Assembly: GCA_963828015.1 (NCBI GenBank)
Contig: CAWHCD010000006.1
Span: forward strand, 1,054,001 to 1,118,000
Length of the DNA: 64,000 nt
Reading direction: 5' to 3'
Origin: CAVPUA01 sp963828015
Lineage (GTDB): Bacteria > Actinomycetota > Actinomycetes > Mycobacteriales > Jatrophihabitantaceae
Every line of letters begins with the position of its first letter. Position 1 is the stretch's first letter. Positions 1 through 7,973 of the stretch are shown one piece after another. Under the pieces are notes generated by a model. That model searched no databases. It was not told the origin of the DNA and saw only the letters and a program-made list of their open reading frames with translations. The position numbers were made by a program, and so were the translations under genes.

Positions 1-742
1 GAGCGCTGTACCCGCCGTCGACAACGATGGAAGACCCGGTCGTCCAGCGGGAGGCGTCGCTGGCCAGGTAGGAATAGGCGCCGACGATATCGCCGGGCGT
101 ACCCAGGCCCATCGGATGCTTGGCCGCGAGAGCGTCGATCGCGTCCTGGGGCAGATCGGCGTGAATCGCGGTCAGGAAGGTGCCGGGGCATACGCAGTTG
201 ACCCGGATCCCGTCGCGGGCGTACTCGACCGCGGCCACCTTGGCCAGGTGGATGACTCCGGCCTTCGTAACGCAGTAGGGCGCGGAATGGCTCCAGGCCG
301 TCAGCCCCGCGACGGAGGCAGTCAGGATGATCGAACCCGAGTGCTGCGGGCGCATGACGGCGACCCCGGCGCGAACCGCATTCACCGGGCCCATCACATT
401 GATGCGAAAGGCACGGTCCCAGTCCGGCTCGGTCAGATTGTGGATCCGGCCGTTCTGCGACAGCACCCCGGCGTTGCAGATCAGCACATCCAAGCGCCCG
501 AAGCGCTCCACGGCGCGCTGCACGACTGACTCGACCTGCCCGAAGTCGCTGACGTCGGCCACCACCGTCTCCACGGTGCCCGCGTTGTCGGGCAGCGTGT
601 CCACGGTCGCCTGCAAGCCGGCGCTACTGATATCGCTGAGCACCAGATCGGTCAGTGGTTCACCGGCGAGCTGATGCGAGATGGCGGTGCCCAGACCTCC
701 GCCGGCGCCGAGGATGGCAACAACTCGTCGTTCACTGACCAT
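1..742 (-). CDS. SDR-family NAD(P)-dependent oxidoreductase (3' end outside the window)
   Basis: Reading leftwards from the ATG at 742, the protein starts MVSERRVVAILGAGGGLGTA, which is the glycine-rich Rossmann loop of short-chain dehydrogenases. About 50 residues on come the adenine-site acidic residues, then an NAG turn (CNAGVLSQNG) and the catalytic YxxxK (YCVTK). The last visible residues (SIVVDGGYSA) match the usual SDR C-terminus, so only a few codons are missing. Classical SDRs of this length interconvert a secondary alcohol and a ketone with NAD(P)H. It diverges from the acyl-CoA ligase at 910 across a 167-bp gap that holds a palindrome, so the two are probably co-regulated. A role as 3-hydroxyacyl-CoA or hydroxy-acid dehydrogenase is inferred from context. 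Confidence 0.85.
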   Translation of the reverse strand, partial: MVSERRVVAILGAGGGLGTAISHQLAGEPLTDLVLSDISSAGLQATVDTLPDNAGTVETVVADVSDFGQVESVVQRAVERFGRLDVLICNAGVLSQNGRIHNLTEPDWDRAFRINVMGPVNAVRAGVAVMRPQHSGSIILTASVAGLTAWSHSAPYCVTKAGVIHLAKVAAVEYARDGIRVNCVCPGTFLTAIHADLPQDAIDALAAKHPMGLGTPGDIVGAYSYLASDASRWTTGSSIVVDGGYSA

Positions 743-792
743 CAGCTTTCCCTTCCAGAGACCTTGGACCGGGCAGTACAGTACACGGGCTG

Positions 793-814
793 ACAATATT
801 GCTAGCAGTATTGT
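793..814. promoter_or_regulatory. 22-bp near-perfect palindrome, probable operator
   Basis: The half-sites are ACAATATTGCT and AGCAGTATTGT around a central GCTAGC, with one mismatched pair in the whole 22 bp. It lies between the divergent SDR (start 742) and acyl-CoA ligase (start 910) genes, where a TetR- or MarR-type repressor controlling both would bind. No identical copy was noticed elsewhere in the window. The MarR gene at 16548 is one possible owner (inference). Confidence 0.6.
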
Positions 815-909
815 GTCCTGCGACGGTCGGGCTGTCCTATGACAAATGGCTGCGAATGGTCAGGCCTGGTCGAGGTCGGATCGGTCACGAACAACGAGGA
901 GTTCTGTCG

Positions 910-2457
910 ATGAGTGGGCCGGACAACACGACGACGATGAAGCCGGATCTGAACTGGTTCCGGGTGCTCGAGCACCACGCGAGCCGGACCCCGGACAAGG
1001 CCCTGGCCGTCTTCGGCGAGCAGTCCCTGAGCTATGCGCAGATGCGGGAGCAGGCCGCCGCGGTGGCCGGGGGGCTACAGGCCCGCGGTGTCGGCCCCGG
1101 CGATGTCGTCGCGCTGCTCTCCTACAACAACCTCGAGTTCCTGACGACGCTGTTCGCCGCGAACTATCTCGGGGCCACCGTCATGCCGCTGAACTGGCGG
1201 CTGGCCGCGGCCGAACTGCGCTTCATCCTCGAACACTCCCAGTCGCGGGCGCTGGTCTGCGACGAGCCGCTACTGGGCCTGGCCAACGACGCCACCAAGG
1301 GCCTCGACGGGCTGTCGCGGATCAGTGTCTCAGCCACCATTACCGAGGATTGGGACCGCTTCGCCGACCTGAGCGTCGGCAACACCCCGCCGCCGCGGGC
1401 CCACGCCGCCGGCGATGACCTGCACCGACTGATGTACACCTCGGGCACCACCGGGCGGCCGAAGGGCGTGATGCTGACCCACTCCAACCTGATGTGGAAG
1501 AACACGGCACACGTCACCGAATTCGGGTTCACCGGTGCCGACCTCGGCCTGGCGTGCGGACCGCTGTACCACGTGGGCGCGTTGGATCTGACGACCACGT
1601 CGATGATCGCGGTCGGTGCGACCACCATCATCCATCCCACCTTCGACGCCGAGCGGGTCGTGGCCGAGATCGAGACCTCCCGCGTGAGCACCGTGTGGCT
1701 GGCGCCGGCTATGGTGCGCGCGATCCTCGACCTACCGGATATCGAGGCGCGCGATCTGTCCTCGGTTCGCCTGATCATCGGCGGCGGAGAGAAGATGCCC
1801 ATTCCGCTCATCGAACGCCTGCAGCGCGCCTTTCCGTCGGCCTGGTTCGCTGATGCCTACGGGCTGACCGAAACCGTCTCCGGCGACACCTTCCTGGACA
1901 ACGCCAACCTGCGCACCAAGCTGGGCAGTGTCGGGCGGGCCTGCCTGTACCTCGAGCTCGAGATCTGGGACGAGCACGGCGTGGCCGTGGCGGCCGGAGA
2001 GCCGGGAGAGGTCGTCCTGCGCGGCCCCAAGGTATTCAAGGGCTACTGGCGCGATCCCGAAGCGACGCGCACGGCGTTCACCGGCGGCTGGTTCCACACG
2101 GGGGATGTCGGGATCAAGGATGACGACGGCTACGTCTACATCGTCGACCGGCTCAAGGACATGATCGTCTCCGGCGGCGAGAACATCGCCACCTCCGAGG
2201 TCGAGCGGGTTCTCTACGAGCACGACGCGGTGTTGGAGACCGCCGTGATCGGGCGCCCGGACGAACGGTGGGGCGAGGTGCCGGTCGCGTTCGTCGTCGT
2301 CCGGCCCGGTGCGACGGTCACCCCCGATGATCTGGTGGAGCATTGCCGTAGCCAACTGGCCCGGTTCAAGGTGCCCAAGGCGATCGTGCTGATCGACGCC
2401 CTGCCCCGCAACCCGTCCGGCAAGGTGCTCAAGCGCGAACTCCGCGAGCGCCTCTGA
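910..2457 (+). CDS. AMP-binding acyl-CoA ligase (class I adenylate-forming)
   Basis: A 515-residue enzyme expected to activate a carboxylic acid to its CoA thioester through an acyl-adenylate, using ATP and CoA. The P-loop-like AMP-binding motif (YTSGTTGRPKGVM) sits near residue 180, followed by a YGLTE motif, the hinge GWFHTGDVG, and the C-terminal PRNPSGKVLKREL with the catalytic lysine. The open frame extends upstream to 799, but the ATG at 910 has a GAGGAG ribosome-binding site about 7 nt before it and gives the usual family start, so it is preferred. The gene is divergent from an SDR and ends at a strong hairpin. The likely substrate is a medium- or long-chain, branched or cyclic acid fed to the beta-oxidation-type genes nearby; the exact substrate cannot be read from sequence. 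Confidence 0.9.
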   Translation: MSGPDNTTTMKPDLNWFRVLEHHASRTPDKALAVFGEQSLSYAQMREQAAAVAGGLQARGVGPGDVVALLSYNNLEFLTTLFAANYLGATVMPLNWRLAAAELRFILEHSQSRALVCDEPLLGLANDATKGLDGLSRISVSATITEDWDRFADLSVGNTPPPRAHAAGDDLHRLMYTSGTTGRPKGVMLTHSNLMWKNTAHVTEFGFTGADLGLACGPLYHVGALDLTTTSMIAVGATTIIHPTFDAERVVAEIETSRVSTVWLAPAMVRAILDLPDIEARDLSSVRLIIGGGEKMPIPLIERLQRAFPSAWFADAYGLTETVSGDTFLDNANLRTKLGSVGRACLYLELEIWDEHGVAVAAGEPGEVVLRGPKVFKGYWRDPEATRTAFTGGWFHTGDVGIKDDDGYVYIVDRLKDMIVSGGENIATSEVERVLYEHDAVLETAVIGRPDERWGEVPVAFVVVRPGATVTPDDLVEHCRSQLARFKVPKAIVLIDALPRNPSGKVLKRELRERL

Positions 2458-2475
2458 GGTCCGACCAGGCCAAAG

Positions 2476-2511
2476 GCAAAGGGAGAGGAGCCTGAGCTCC
2501 TCTCCCTTTGC
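2476..2511. terminator. Bidirectional hairpin terminator
   Basis: A perfect 16-bp stem (arms 2476-2491 and 2496-2511) closes a CTGA tetraloop. It lies 18 bp after the acyl-CoA ligase stop and 31 bp before the convergent transporter stop, so it can end transcription from both sides. There is no clear T-tract, as is common in actinobacterial terminators. Confidence 0.85.
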
Positions 2512-2542
2512 TATGTCGTTCTCGCCCCGCAGGGCGTCGACG

Positions 2543-5500
2543 TCACGCCTGCGTGAGCGTCGCTTCGCCGGGGATCTCCTCGCTCGCACCACTGAGGTAC
2601 GCCGAGCTGAGAATCTCCCCGATCATCGCCGGTTCGCCGTAGCGGGTGATTCGGCCGTTGATCAGCAACGCGGCCACGTCCGAGACCTTGAGGACCTCGT
2701 GGGCGAACTGCTCGACCACTAGAAGCGTGATGCCCTCGGAGGCGATCTGGCCGATGACCTCGTAAAGCTCCTCGACGATCAGCGGCGCCAGACCCATCGA
2801 CAGCTCGTCGACCAGCAGGATGTCGGGCTTCACCGACAGGGCCCGCGCGATGGCCAGCATCTGCTGCTCACCACCGGACAGGGTGCCGGCCAGCTGGCGA
2901 CGGCGAGCGCCGAGCTTCGGGAACCGCGCGAAGGAGGACTCCAGAATCTCGGAGTAGCTCGCGCCGGCAAAGCTGGCCATCTTGAGGTTCTCGAGGACCG
3001 TGAGGTTCGGGAACACGCCCCGTCCCTCGGGGACGACGCACAGGCCATTGCGCACGAGCTGGTCGGTGGACAGCTTCCCGATCTCCTGGCCGCGGATCGC
3101 TGCGGTACCGACGGTCGGCTGGATCTGACCGGACACGACCTTGAGCGTGGTCGACTTGCCCGCCCCGTTGGGGCCGAGCACCGCACACACTTCGCCGCGG
3201 CGGACCTTCAGATTGAGGTCGTGCAGAACATCGATACCGCCATAGCCCGCGGAGACCCCGGTCAGCTCGATCGCCAGCTCCTCCGCGGGAGCATCCCCGT
3301 TGAGCGCCGCACCGACCGGAACCCGCTCGCGCACGATGGCCGGACCAACTTCGGTCGCGGCCTCCTTCGACTCGTCCGAGGAGGACCCGAGGTAGGCCTC
3401 GAGCACCTTGGGATCGGCCTGCACCTCAGCCGGGCTACCGGTGGCGATGACCTCACCGGCGTCGAGCACCACAATGTGGTTGCACAGGTCCATGATGAAA
3501 CCCATGTCGTGCTCGACGAGCAGGATGGCAATGCCCGACGCGGCCAGCTCGCGGAGCAACGCCGCGAACTTGTCGGTCTCCGGGATGCTCAGGCCCGAGG
3601 ACGGCTCATCCAGCAGCAGCACGCGGGGCTGACAGGCCAACGCCCGAGCCACCTCGACCAGACGAGCGGTACCGGTCGGCAGCGACTCGGCCCGCACATA
3701 GGCCACGTCGCGTAGTCCCATGTGATCGATGATGATGTCGGTGATGACCTCCGGGCGCATCCGGCGATCCCGAGACCAGCTGCGCCGCATCTCCGCCGCG
3801 ACCAGGATGTTGTCGCGGACCGTGAGCGTGCCGAAGACCTCGAGTCGCTGGAAGGTCCGGGCCAAGCCCTTGCGGGCCAGCCGGTGCGGGCGTGCACCGG
3901 TGACGTCGGCCCCGTCCACGAAGATCTTGCCCTTGGTCGGTTCCTGCAGGCCGGTAGCCACGTTGAACAGGGTCGTCTTGCCGGCCCCGTTGGGTCCGAT
4001 TAGCCCAGTGATCGTGCCCTCGCGCAACTGCAGGCCGACCTTGTTGACCGCTTGCAGACCGCCGAAGCGAACCCCGATGTCGCGTACCTCGAGTGCCGGC
4101 GCATCCGGCGCCTTGCGCGGTGCCAGGGCCGGCAGATCGGCCAGGGTCTTGCCGTCGGCCGTGGAGGCCGGATAGACCACGGGCTTGGGCTTCGTGCGCG
4201 TGATCTTGTACCTGAGCTTGACCAGACCCTGGGCGTTCTGCTCGAAGGCACCCTCGGGGTTCTGCCCGATTCCGATACCGGCCAGACCCGGGCCGACCTT
4301 CTGGAACCAGTTCAGGAACTCGCTGCTGGGGAACGCGGTAGCCAACCACGAGAAGGAAACGAGCGCGATACCACCGAAGACGGCGCCACCAACGGCGGAG
4401 ACACCACCGACGACCAACAGCAGCAGGTAGGGCAAGCCGGTCACGAGTGTGAAGTCCTGGGTACCAACCGAGCCGTAGTACACCGCGAACAATCCACCAG
4501 CGAGCCCGGCGATCGCCGCGGAGAAGGTGAAGACCCCGAGCTTGGTCAGCGGCAGATTCACCCCGAGGGTGGTGCACGCCGAGGGGCTGTCACGCAAGGC
4601 GATGAGCCGCCGGCCGAAGGACCGCTTGCGGACCACGATCACCAGGAAGCCGACGAGGCTGAAGGCCACCGTGCAGAAGATCAGCAGGCCGGCGTCCTGT
4701 GTGAAGTGGATTCCCAAGACCGTGAACGGTTGCGACACCTTCCACCCGAGGAAGTTCAGGGGCGGCACCTGGCGGTCACCATTACCGAATACCTTTGGCA
4801 GGTCGAAGAACAAGAACTCGGCCATTCGGGCGAACGCCATGGTCGCCAAAGCCAGATAGAGGCCCTGCAATCGAAGGGCCGGACCGGCCATGATGATGCC
4901 GACCGGCACGGCGAAGGCCGCCGCATAAATGAGGGCGACCGAGTTCCCGGAATGCCCCCACTCGACGAACGCGAATGCCCCGCAGCCGACGAGAGTGATC
5001 TGGGCCAGGGAGATCTGATTGGCCCAACCGGTCAACGGGACCATCGACAGCATGACGAAGGCGGTCAGGATGCCGAGCGTGACCTCACGGACGTTCGGAC
5101 GGCTCAGCATCGCCGCACAGACCAGCACGACGATGATCAGCGCGGCAAAGCCGAACAGGGCCATCTTGATGGTGGGTACCTTCTCGGCCACCTTGGATGG
5201 CTTGGGCCGGCCCTCGATGCGCCGACTGCGAATGAACATCAGCGCGATGAACAAGATGATGGCCGGGATCGCGTTCGGAGCCGCGGTCCACCGTCCGCTC
5301 CAGGAGAGGAAGTTCTGCTGGAACGACAGGGAAATACCGATGATCAGACCGCCGACGTAGGCCATGGGCAGGCTCTTGAGCCGGGCAATGATGCCGGCCG
5401 CGAACGCGTCGACGATGAACAGGGTCAGCGTGGTGGTGTCCAGTGCGCTGAGTTCCTCGGCCAGGAAGATGCCGGCCAGAGCCGCCATCGACGAACCCAG

Positions 5501-6208
5501 CGCCCAGGCGGTCGCGGTAGCGCGAGCGGGCCGGGCGCCGTTGAGAACGGTGAGCTCGCGGTTGTCGACCACCGCCCGCATGGTGACGCCCAGACGCGTG
5601 TAATACAGCAGGATCCGCAGGGCCAGACCGATGACCAGGCCGGTGACGATGGCCAGGACCCGGTAGTACGGCAGGAAGGTCTCGCCGACGTTGAACCCGC
5701 TGTCGCCGAAGAATCGCGGAATGCTGCGCGAGGTGTTCGCGTTCCAGACGCTGGCCGCGATACCCATCAGCGCGAGCATCAAACCGATCGTGGTTACCAA
5801 CTGGGCCACGATCGAGGCGTCGCCGAGGCGCCGCATGAGCACCCGTTCGATAAGGATGCCCGACAGCGGCGCGGCCACGCCGACGGCCAGAATTACCGCG
5901 GCAAAGGTCGGCAGGCCCCAGTCGACCTTCAGCTCCCAGTAGACGTAGGTCATGAACATGCCGATCGCGCCCTGGGCGAAGTTGAAGATGCCCGAGGTGG
6001 CGTAGGTGACGACCAGGCCCTGAGCCGCTACGGCGTAGATCGACCCGAGCGCGACGCCGCCGACCAGGAAGGACAGCAACGAGCTCCAGGTAACCGGCAC
6101 CCCGGCCCACGACGCGTGGACGACGTAGACGACCAGCCCCGCCGTGACGATGGCCGCGAGAAAGGTACGGGTGCGCTGTCGCGAAAGCGCCTCTCGGATG
6201 TCAGTCAT
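2543..6208 (-). CDS. Four-domain fused branched-chain-amino-acid-type ABC transporter (LivH-LivM-LivG-LivF)
   Basis: One 1221-residue chain carries all membrane and ATPase parts of a HAAT-family importer. In order: a LivH-like permease (about 40-320), a LivM-like permease (about 372-640), a LivG-like ATPase (about 707-940) and a LivF-like ATPase (about 981-1210). Walker A motifs GPNGAGKTT and GPNGAGKST begin at residues 738 and 1012. The second ATPase has a normal signature (LSGGEQQ); the first reads LPTGTARLVE instead. In most bacteria these are four separate genes. The frame is open to 6256, but the ATG at 6208 has a GAGAGG site 4 nt upstream and is preferred. No periplasmic binding protein is encoded nearby, so the substrate receptor must be elsewhere. 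Context suggests uptake of an organic acid or amide rather than an amino acid (inference). Confidence 0.9.
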   Translation of the reverse strand: MTDIREALSRQRTRTFLAAIVTAGLVVYVVHASWAGVPVTWSSLLSFLVGGVALGSIYAVAAQGLVVTYATSGIFNFAQGAIGMFMTYVYWELKVDWGLPTFAAVILAVGVAAPLSGILIERVLMRRLGDASIVAQLVTTIGLMLALMGIAASVWNANTSRSIPRFFGDSGFNVGETFLPYYRVLAIVTGLVIGLALRILLYYTRLGVTMRAVVDNRELTVLNGARPARATATAWALGSSMAALAGIFLAEELSALDTTTLTLFIVDAFAAGIIARLKSLPMAYVGGLIIGISLSFQQNFLSWSGRWTAAPNAIPAIILFIALMFIRSRRIEGRPKPSKVAEKVPTIKMALFGFAALIIVVLVCAAMLSRPNVREVTLGILTAFVMLSMVPLTGWANQISLAQITLVGCGAFAFVEWGHSGNSVALIYAAAFAVPVGIIMAGPALRLQGLYLALATMAFARMAEFLFFDLPKVFGNGDRQVPPLNFLGWKVSQPFTVLGIHFTQDAGLLIFCTVAFSLVGFLVIVVRKRSFGRRLIALRDSPSACTTLGVNLPLTKLGVFTFSAAIAGLAGGLFAVYYGSVGTQDFTLVTGLPYLLLLVVGGVSAVGGAVFGGIALVSFSWLATAFPSSEFLNWFQKVGPGLAGIGIGQNPEGAFEQNAQGLVKLRYKITRTKPKPVVYPASTADGKTLADLPALAPRKAPDAPALEVRDIGVRFGGLQAVNKVGLQLREGTITGLIGPNGAGKTTLFNVATGLQEPTKGKIFVDGADVTGARPHRLARKGLARTFQRLEVFGTLTVRDNILVAAEMRRSWSRDRRMRPEVITDIIIDHMGLRDVAYVRAESLPTGTARLVEVARALACQPRVLLLDEPSSGLSIPETDKFAALLRELAASGIAILLVEHDMGFIMDLCNHIVVLDAGEVIATGSPAEVQADPKVLEAYLGSSSDESKEAATEVGPAIVRERVPVGAALNGDAPAEELAIELTGVSAGYGGIDVLHDLNLKVRRGEVCAVLGPNGAGKSTTLKVVSGQIQPTVGTAAIRGQEIGKLSTDQLVRNGLCVVPEGRGVFPNLTVLENLKMASFAGASYSEILESSFARFPKLGARRRQLAGTLSGGEQQMLAIARALSVKPDILLVDELSMGLAPLIVEELYEVIGQIASEGITLLVVEQFAHEVLKVSDVAALLINGRITRYGEPAMIGEILSSAYLSGASEEIPGEATLTQA

Positions 6209-6745
6209 TTTGCCTCTCGTCCGCCTTGTCAGTGCGGTGGGAATCGGGAGTTGCATGGGTGCGGTTAGCGCATTGTTAGATCGGGGCGTCGCCGAGCAGA
6301 CTAGTTCGAATCATGTCCCCTGGCGAGACCTTCGCAACGTTCATCGGTGTTCAATAAAAACTCGTTATGAATCCGTCGCTCGTGCCGATAATTGCGGCAC
6401 AAAGTGCCGCCGTATTGGCCGCACAGCCCAAGGGATCGACGTGGAACCAGACCGGCGATGGAGCGTGCCGCCACGTGCCACCGCCTTCCCCACTGCGTCC
6501 TGCAGTAGCTCATCGCCATGATCGAAACTTCGAGCGCGCCGCCGTTGGCCTGGCGAACTCCACCCGGGCGTGCCGACGGGGTTCGACGGCGCTGGGTCCT
6601 GCTGCCCGGTGAGGTCTGCAAGGTGCAACGGTGGCCTTAAAGTGCCCGCACGGCTCTTGCGACCCGGCGGCACATTGCTGGTCAGCCTAGACCGGTCATT
6701 ACAGAACGTCGAGCACCGATTTCCACCCGCGCGGCTGCGGTGCGC
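6209..6745. other. Gene-free intergenic region upstream of the fused transporter
   Basis: About 540 bp without a convincing coding frame; the short open frames here have no RBS and no recognisable protein character. An AT-rich patch near 6345-6375 could belong to the transporter promoter, but no clear -35/-10 pair was identified. No terminator hairpin was found behind the ferredoxin. Confidence 0.5.
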
Positions 6746-6946
6746 TCAGTCCTGCTCCGGGCCCAGGCTGATTGCACCCGTCGGGCACGAATCGACGGCC
6801 AGTTGAACTGCTGCCTCCGGATCACCAGCGGGGTCCACGACGATCGCGATCGTGAGCTTGTCCTGGTCAAAGGTCTTCGGGGCGTACAAGAGGCATTGGC
6901 CTGAGCCCATGCACAGGTCTCGATCTATTCGAATCTCACGCGGCAA
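6746..6946 (-). CDS. Single-cluster 3-cysteine ferredoxin (3Fe-4S type)
   Basis: A 66-residue electron carrier. The cluster ligands visible are C12 and C18 in DLCMGSGQC and C54 in DSCPTGAI. The position normally holding the second cysteine of a 4Fe-4S site is not cysteine, so a 3Fe-4S cluster is expected, as in actinobacterial ferredoxins that feed cytochromes P450 and Rieske oxygenases. It starts at TTG, with a GAGGAG RBS 6 nt upstream. It is the last gene of a four-gene leftward run (MFS, DUF1330, AhpD-like, ferredoxin). No P450 or ferredoxin reductase lies in the window, so the redox partner is encoded elsewhere. Confidence 0.88.
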   Translation of the reverse strand: MPREIRIDRDLCMGSGQCLLYAPKTFDQDKLTIAIVVDPAGDPEAAVQLAVDSCPTGAISLGPEQD

Positions 6947-6974
6947 GGTGACTCCTCGGACTATGGCCTATCGA

Positions 6975-7556
6975 CTAGCTGGGGAAGCTCTCCAGCCCCG
7001 GATCAAGCTGGAGGCCGAAAGTATTGAACGCCATGCACAACAACTCATAGGCACCGGCGGTGAACACGATGTCCATGATCTGCTGCCGGTCGAACTCCGC
7101 GGCGAGCTTGGTCCAGGTGTCGTCGGAGATGTAGCGATCGGCGCACAGTTCGTCGACGGCCCGCAGCACGGTGGCGTCGACCGGATTCCAGATCGCGGCA
7201 TCCGGCCCGTCGATGATCGCGTCGACCTCCGCGCGGGTCATCCCCACCTCCTGAGCCATCCGGACGTGCTGAGCCCATTCGTACTCACCCTTGCGCAGCC
7301 AGGAGATGCGCACCGTGACCATTTCGCGGTGCCGGGCCGACAGCGTCGACTTGAACAGGTGATTGTTGAACTGCAGCCAACCCTTGGTCAGCGCGGGGTG
7401 CCAGGAGAAGATCCCAAGGATGTTGGAGGCCGGCCGCGGCCGCTCCTGGTCCGGCGCAGGAGCAGGAGCGCCGGGCGGACGCAGCACCGACAGCGCGTCG
7501 AAGACCGCGTCGTCCCAATCGTCGGGCGAGCGGGGTGGGATGCGCGGCTGGCTCAT
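6975..7556 (-). CDS. AhpD-like/carboxymuconolactone decarboxylase family protein
   Basis: A 193-residue all-helical protein of the carboxymuconolactone decarboxylase fold. The conserved stretch EMVTVRISWLRKGEYEWAQH near the middle is typical of the subgroup that lacks the CxxC redox pair of AhpD, so peroxidase activity is not expected. The ATG at 7556 is preferred because GGAGG stands 5 nt before it; the frame itself is open to 7616. A paralogue with the same core (LRGGEYEWAQH) is at 15915-16523. Both sit beside acyl-CoA and dioxygenase genes, which suggests a catabolic or isomerase-type role, but the reaction is not known. Confidence 0.85.
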   Translation of the reverse strand: MSQPRIPPRSPDDWDDAVFDALSVLRPPGAPAPAPDQERPRPASNILGIFSWHPALTKGWLQFNNHLFKSTLSARHREMVTVRISWLRKGEYEWAQHVRMAQEVGMTRAEVDAIIDGPDAAIWNPVDATVLRAVDELCADRYISDDTWTKLAAEFDRQQIMDIVFTAGAYELLCMAFNTFGLQLDPGLESFPS

Positions 7557-7622
7557 ACATACCTCCATGGGTGATCCTGTGTGATCTGGCGAGACCCTAC
7601 CCGCGACCGCCTTCACGGCACG

Positions 7623-7931
7623 TCATCCGCGTACCGCTGGTTCGAACCCCTGGGCAATGACCACGCTGCAGTCGGCGGCGGCCTGACGGATCTTCGCGGC
7701 GGCCTGGTAGGCATCGGAGAAGTACCAGGTCTTCGCCGCCTCGACGGAATCGAACTCCATGATGACGGTCTGCGTGGCCGGCCATTCCCCTTCGAGCACC
7801 TCGACCTCGCGGTCGACCACTAAGGGGCGCGGACGGACGTCGACCATCGACAGCGCCGCGGCCTCGCTGTAGCGCTTCATCCCCTCGGGATCGTGAATCG
7901 TCTCCGTCACGATGACGTAAGCCTTGGTCAT
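7623..7931 (-). CDS. DUF1330 domain protein
   Basis: A 102-residue protein of the dimeric alpha/beta-barrel DUF1330 family. Typical features are the start KAYVIVTETIHDPEGMKRY, the central EGEWPATQTVIMEFDSVEAA and the WYFSDAYQ segment. A GAGGAG RBS lies just before the ATG. It sits 29 bp downstream of the MFS gene and 66 bp upstream of the AhpD-like gene, so it is probably co-transcribed with both. The family has no settled biochemical role; members often accompany catabolic oxidoreductases. Confidence 0.87.
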   Translation of the reverse strand: MTKAYVIVTETIHDPEGMKRYSEAAALSMVDVRPRPLVVDREVEVLEGEWPATQTVIMEFDSVEAAKTWYFSDAYQAAAKIRQAAADCSVVIAQGFEPAVRG

Positions 7932-7954
7932 GGTGCTCCTCAGGTCGAGTTGGA

Positions 7955-7973
7955 CGAGCCCTAGATGGGCTCG
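7955..7973 (-). terminator. Small hairpin over the MFS stop codon
   Basis: CGAGCCC and GGGCTCG (7 bp) flank a 5-nt loop that contains the MFS stop codon. It may attenuate readthrough into the DUF1330 gene or have no function. It is weaker than the hairpins at 2476, 44041 and 57479. Confidence 0.3.

Noticed and set aside
4052..6268. 738-codon rightward open frame opposite the fused transporter
   Set aside because: Shadow frame in high-GC DNA; its composition (Q, D, G, R runs) is not protein-like.
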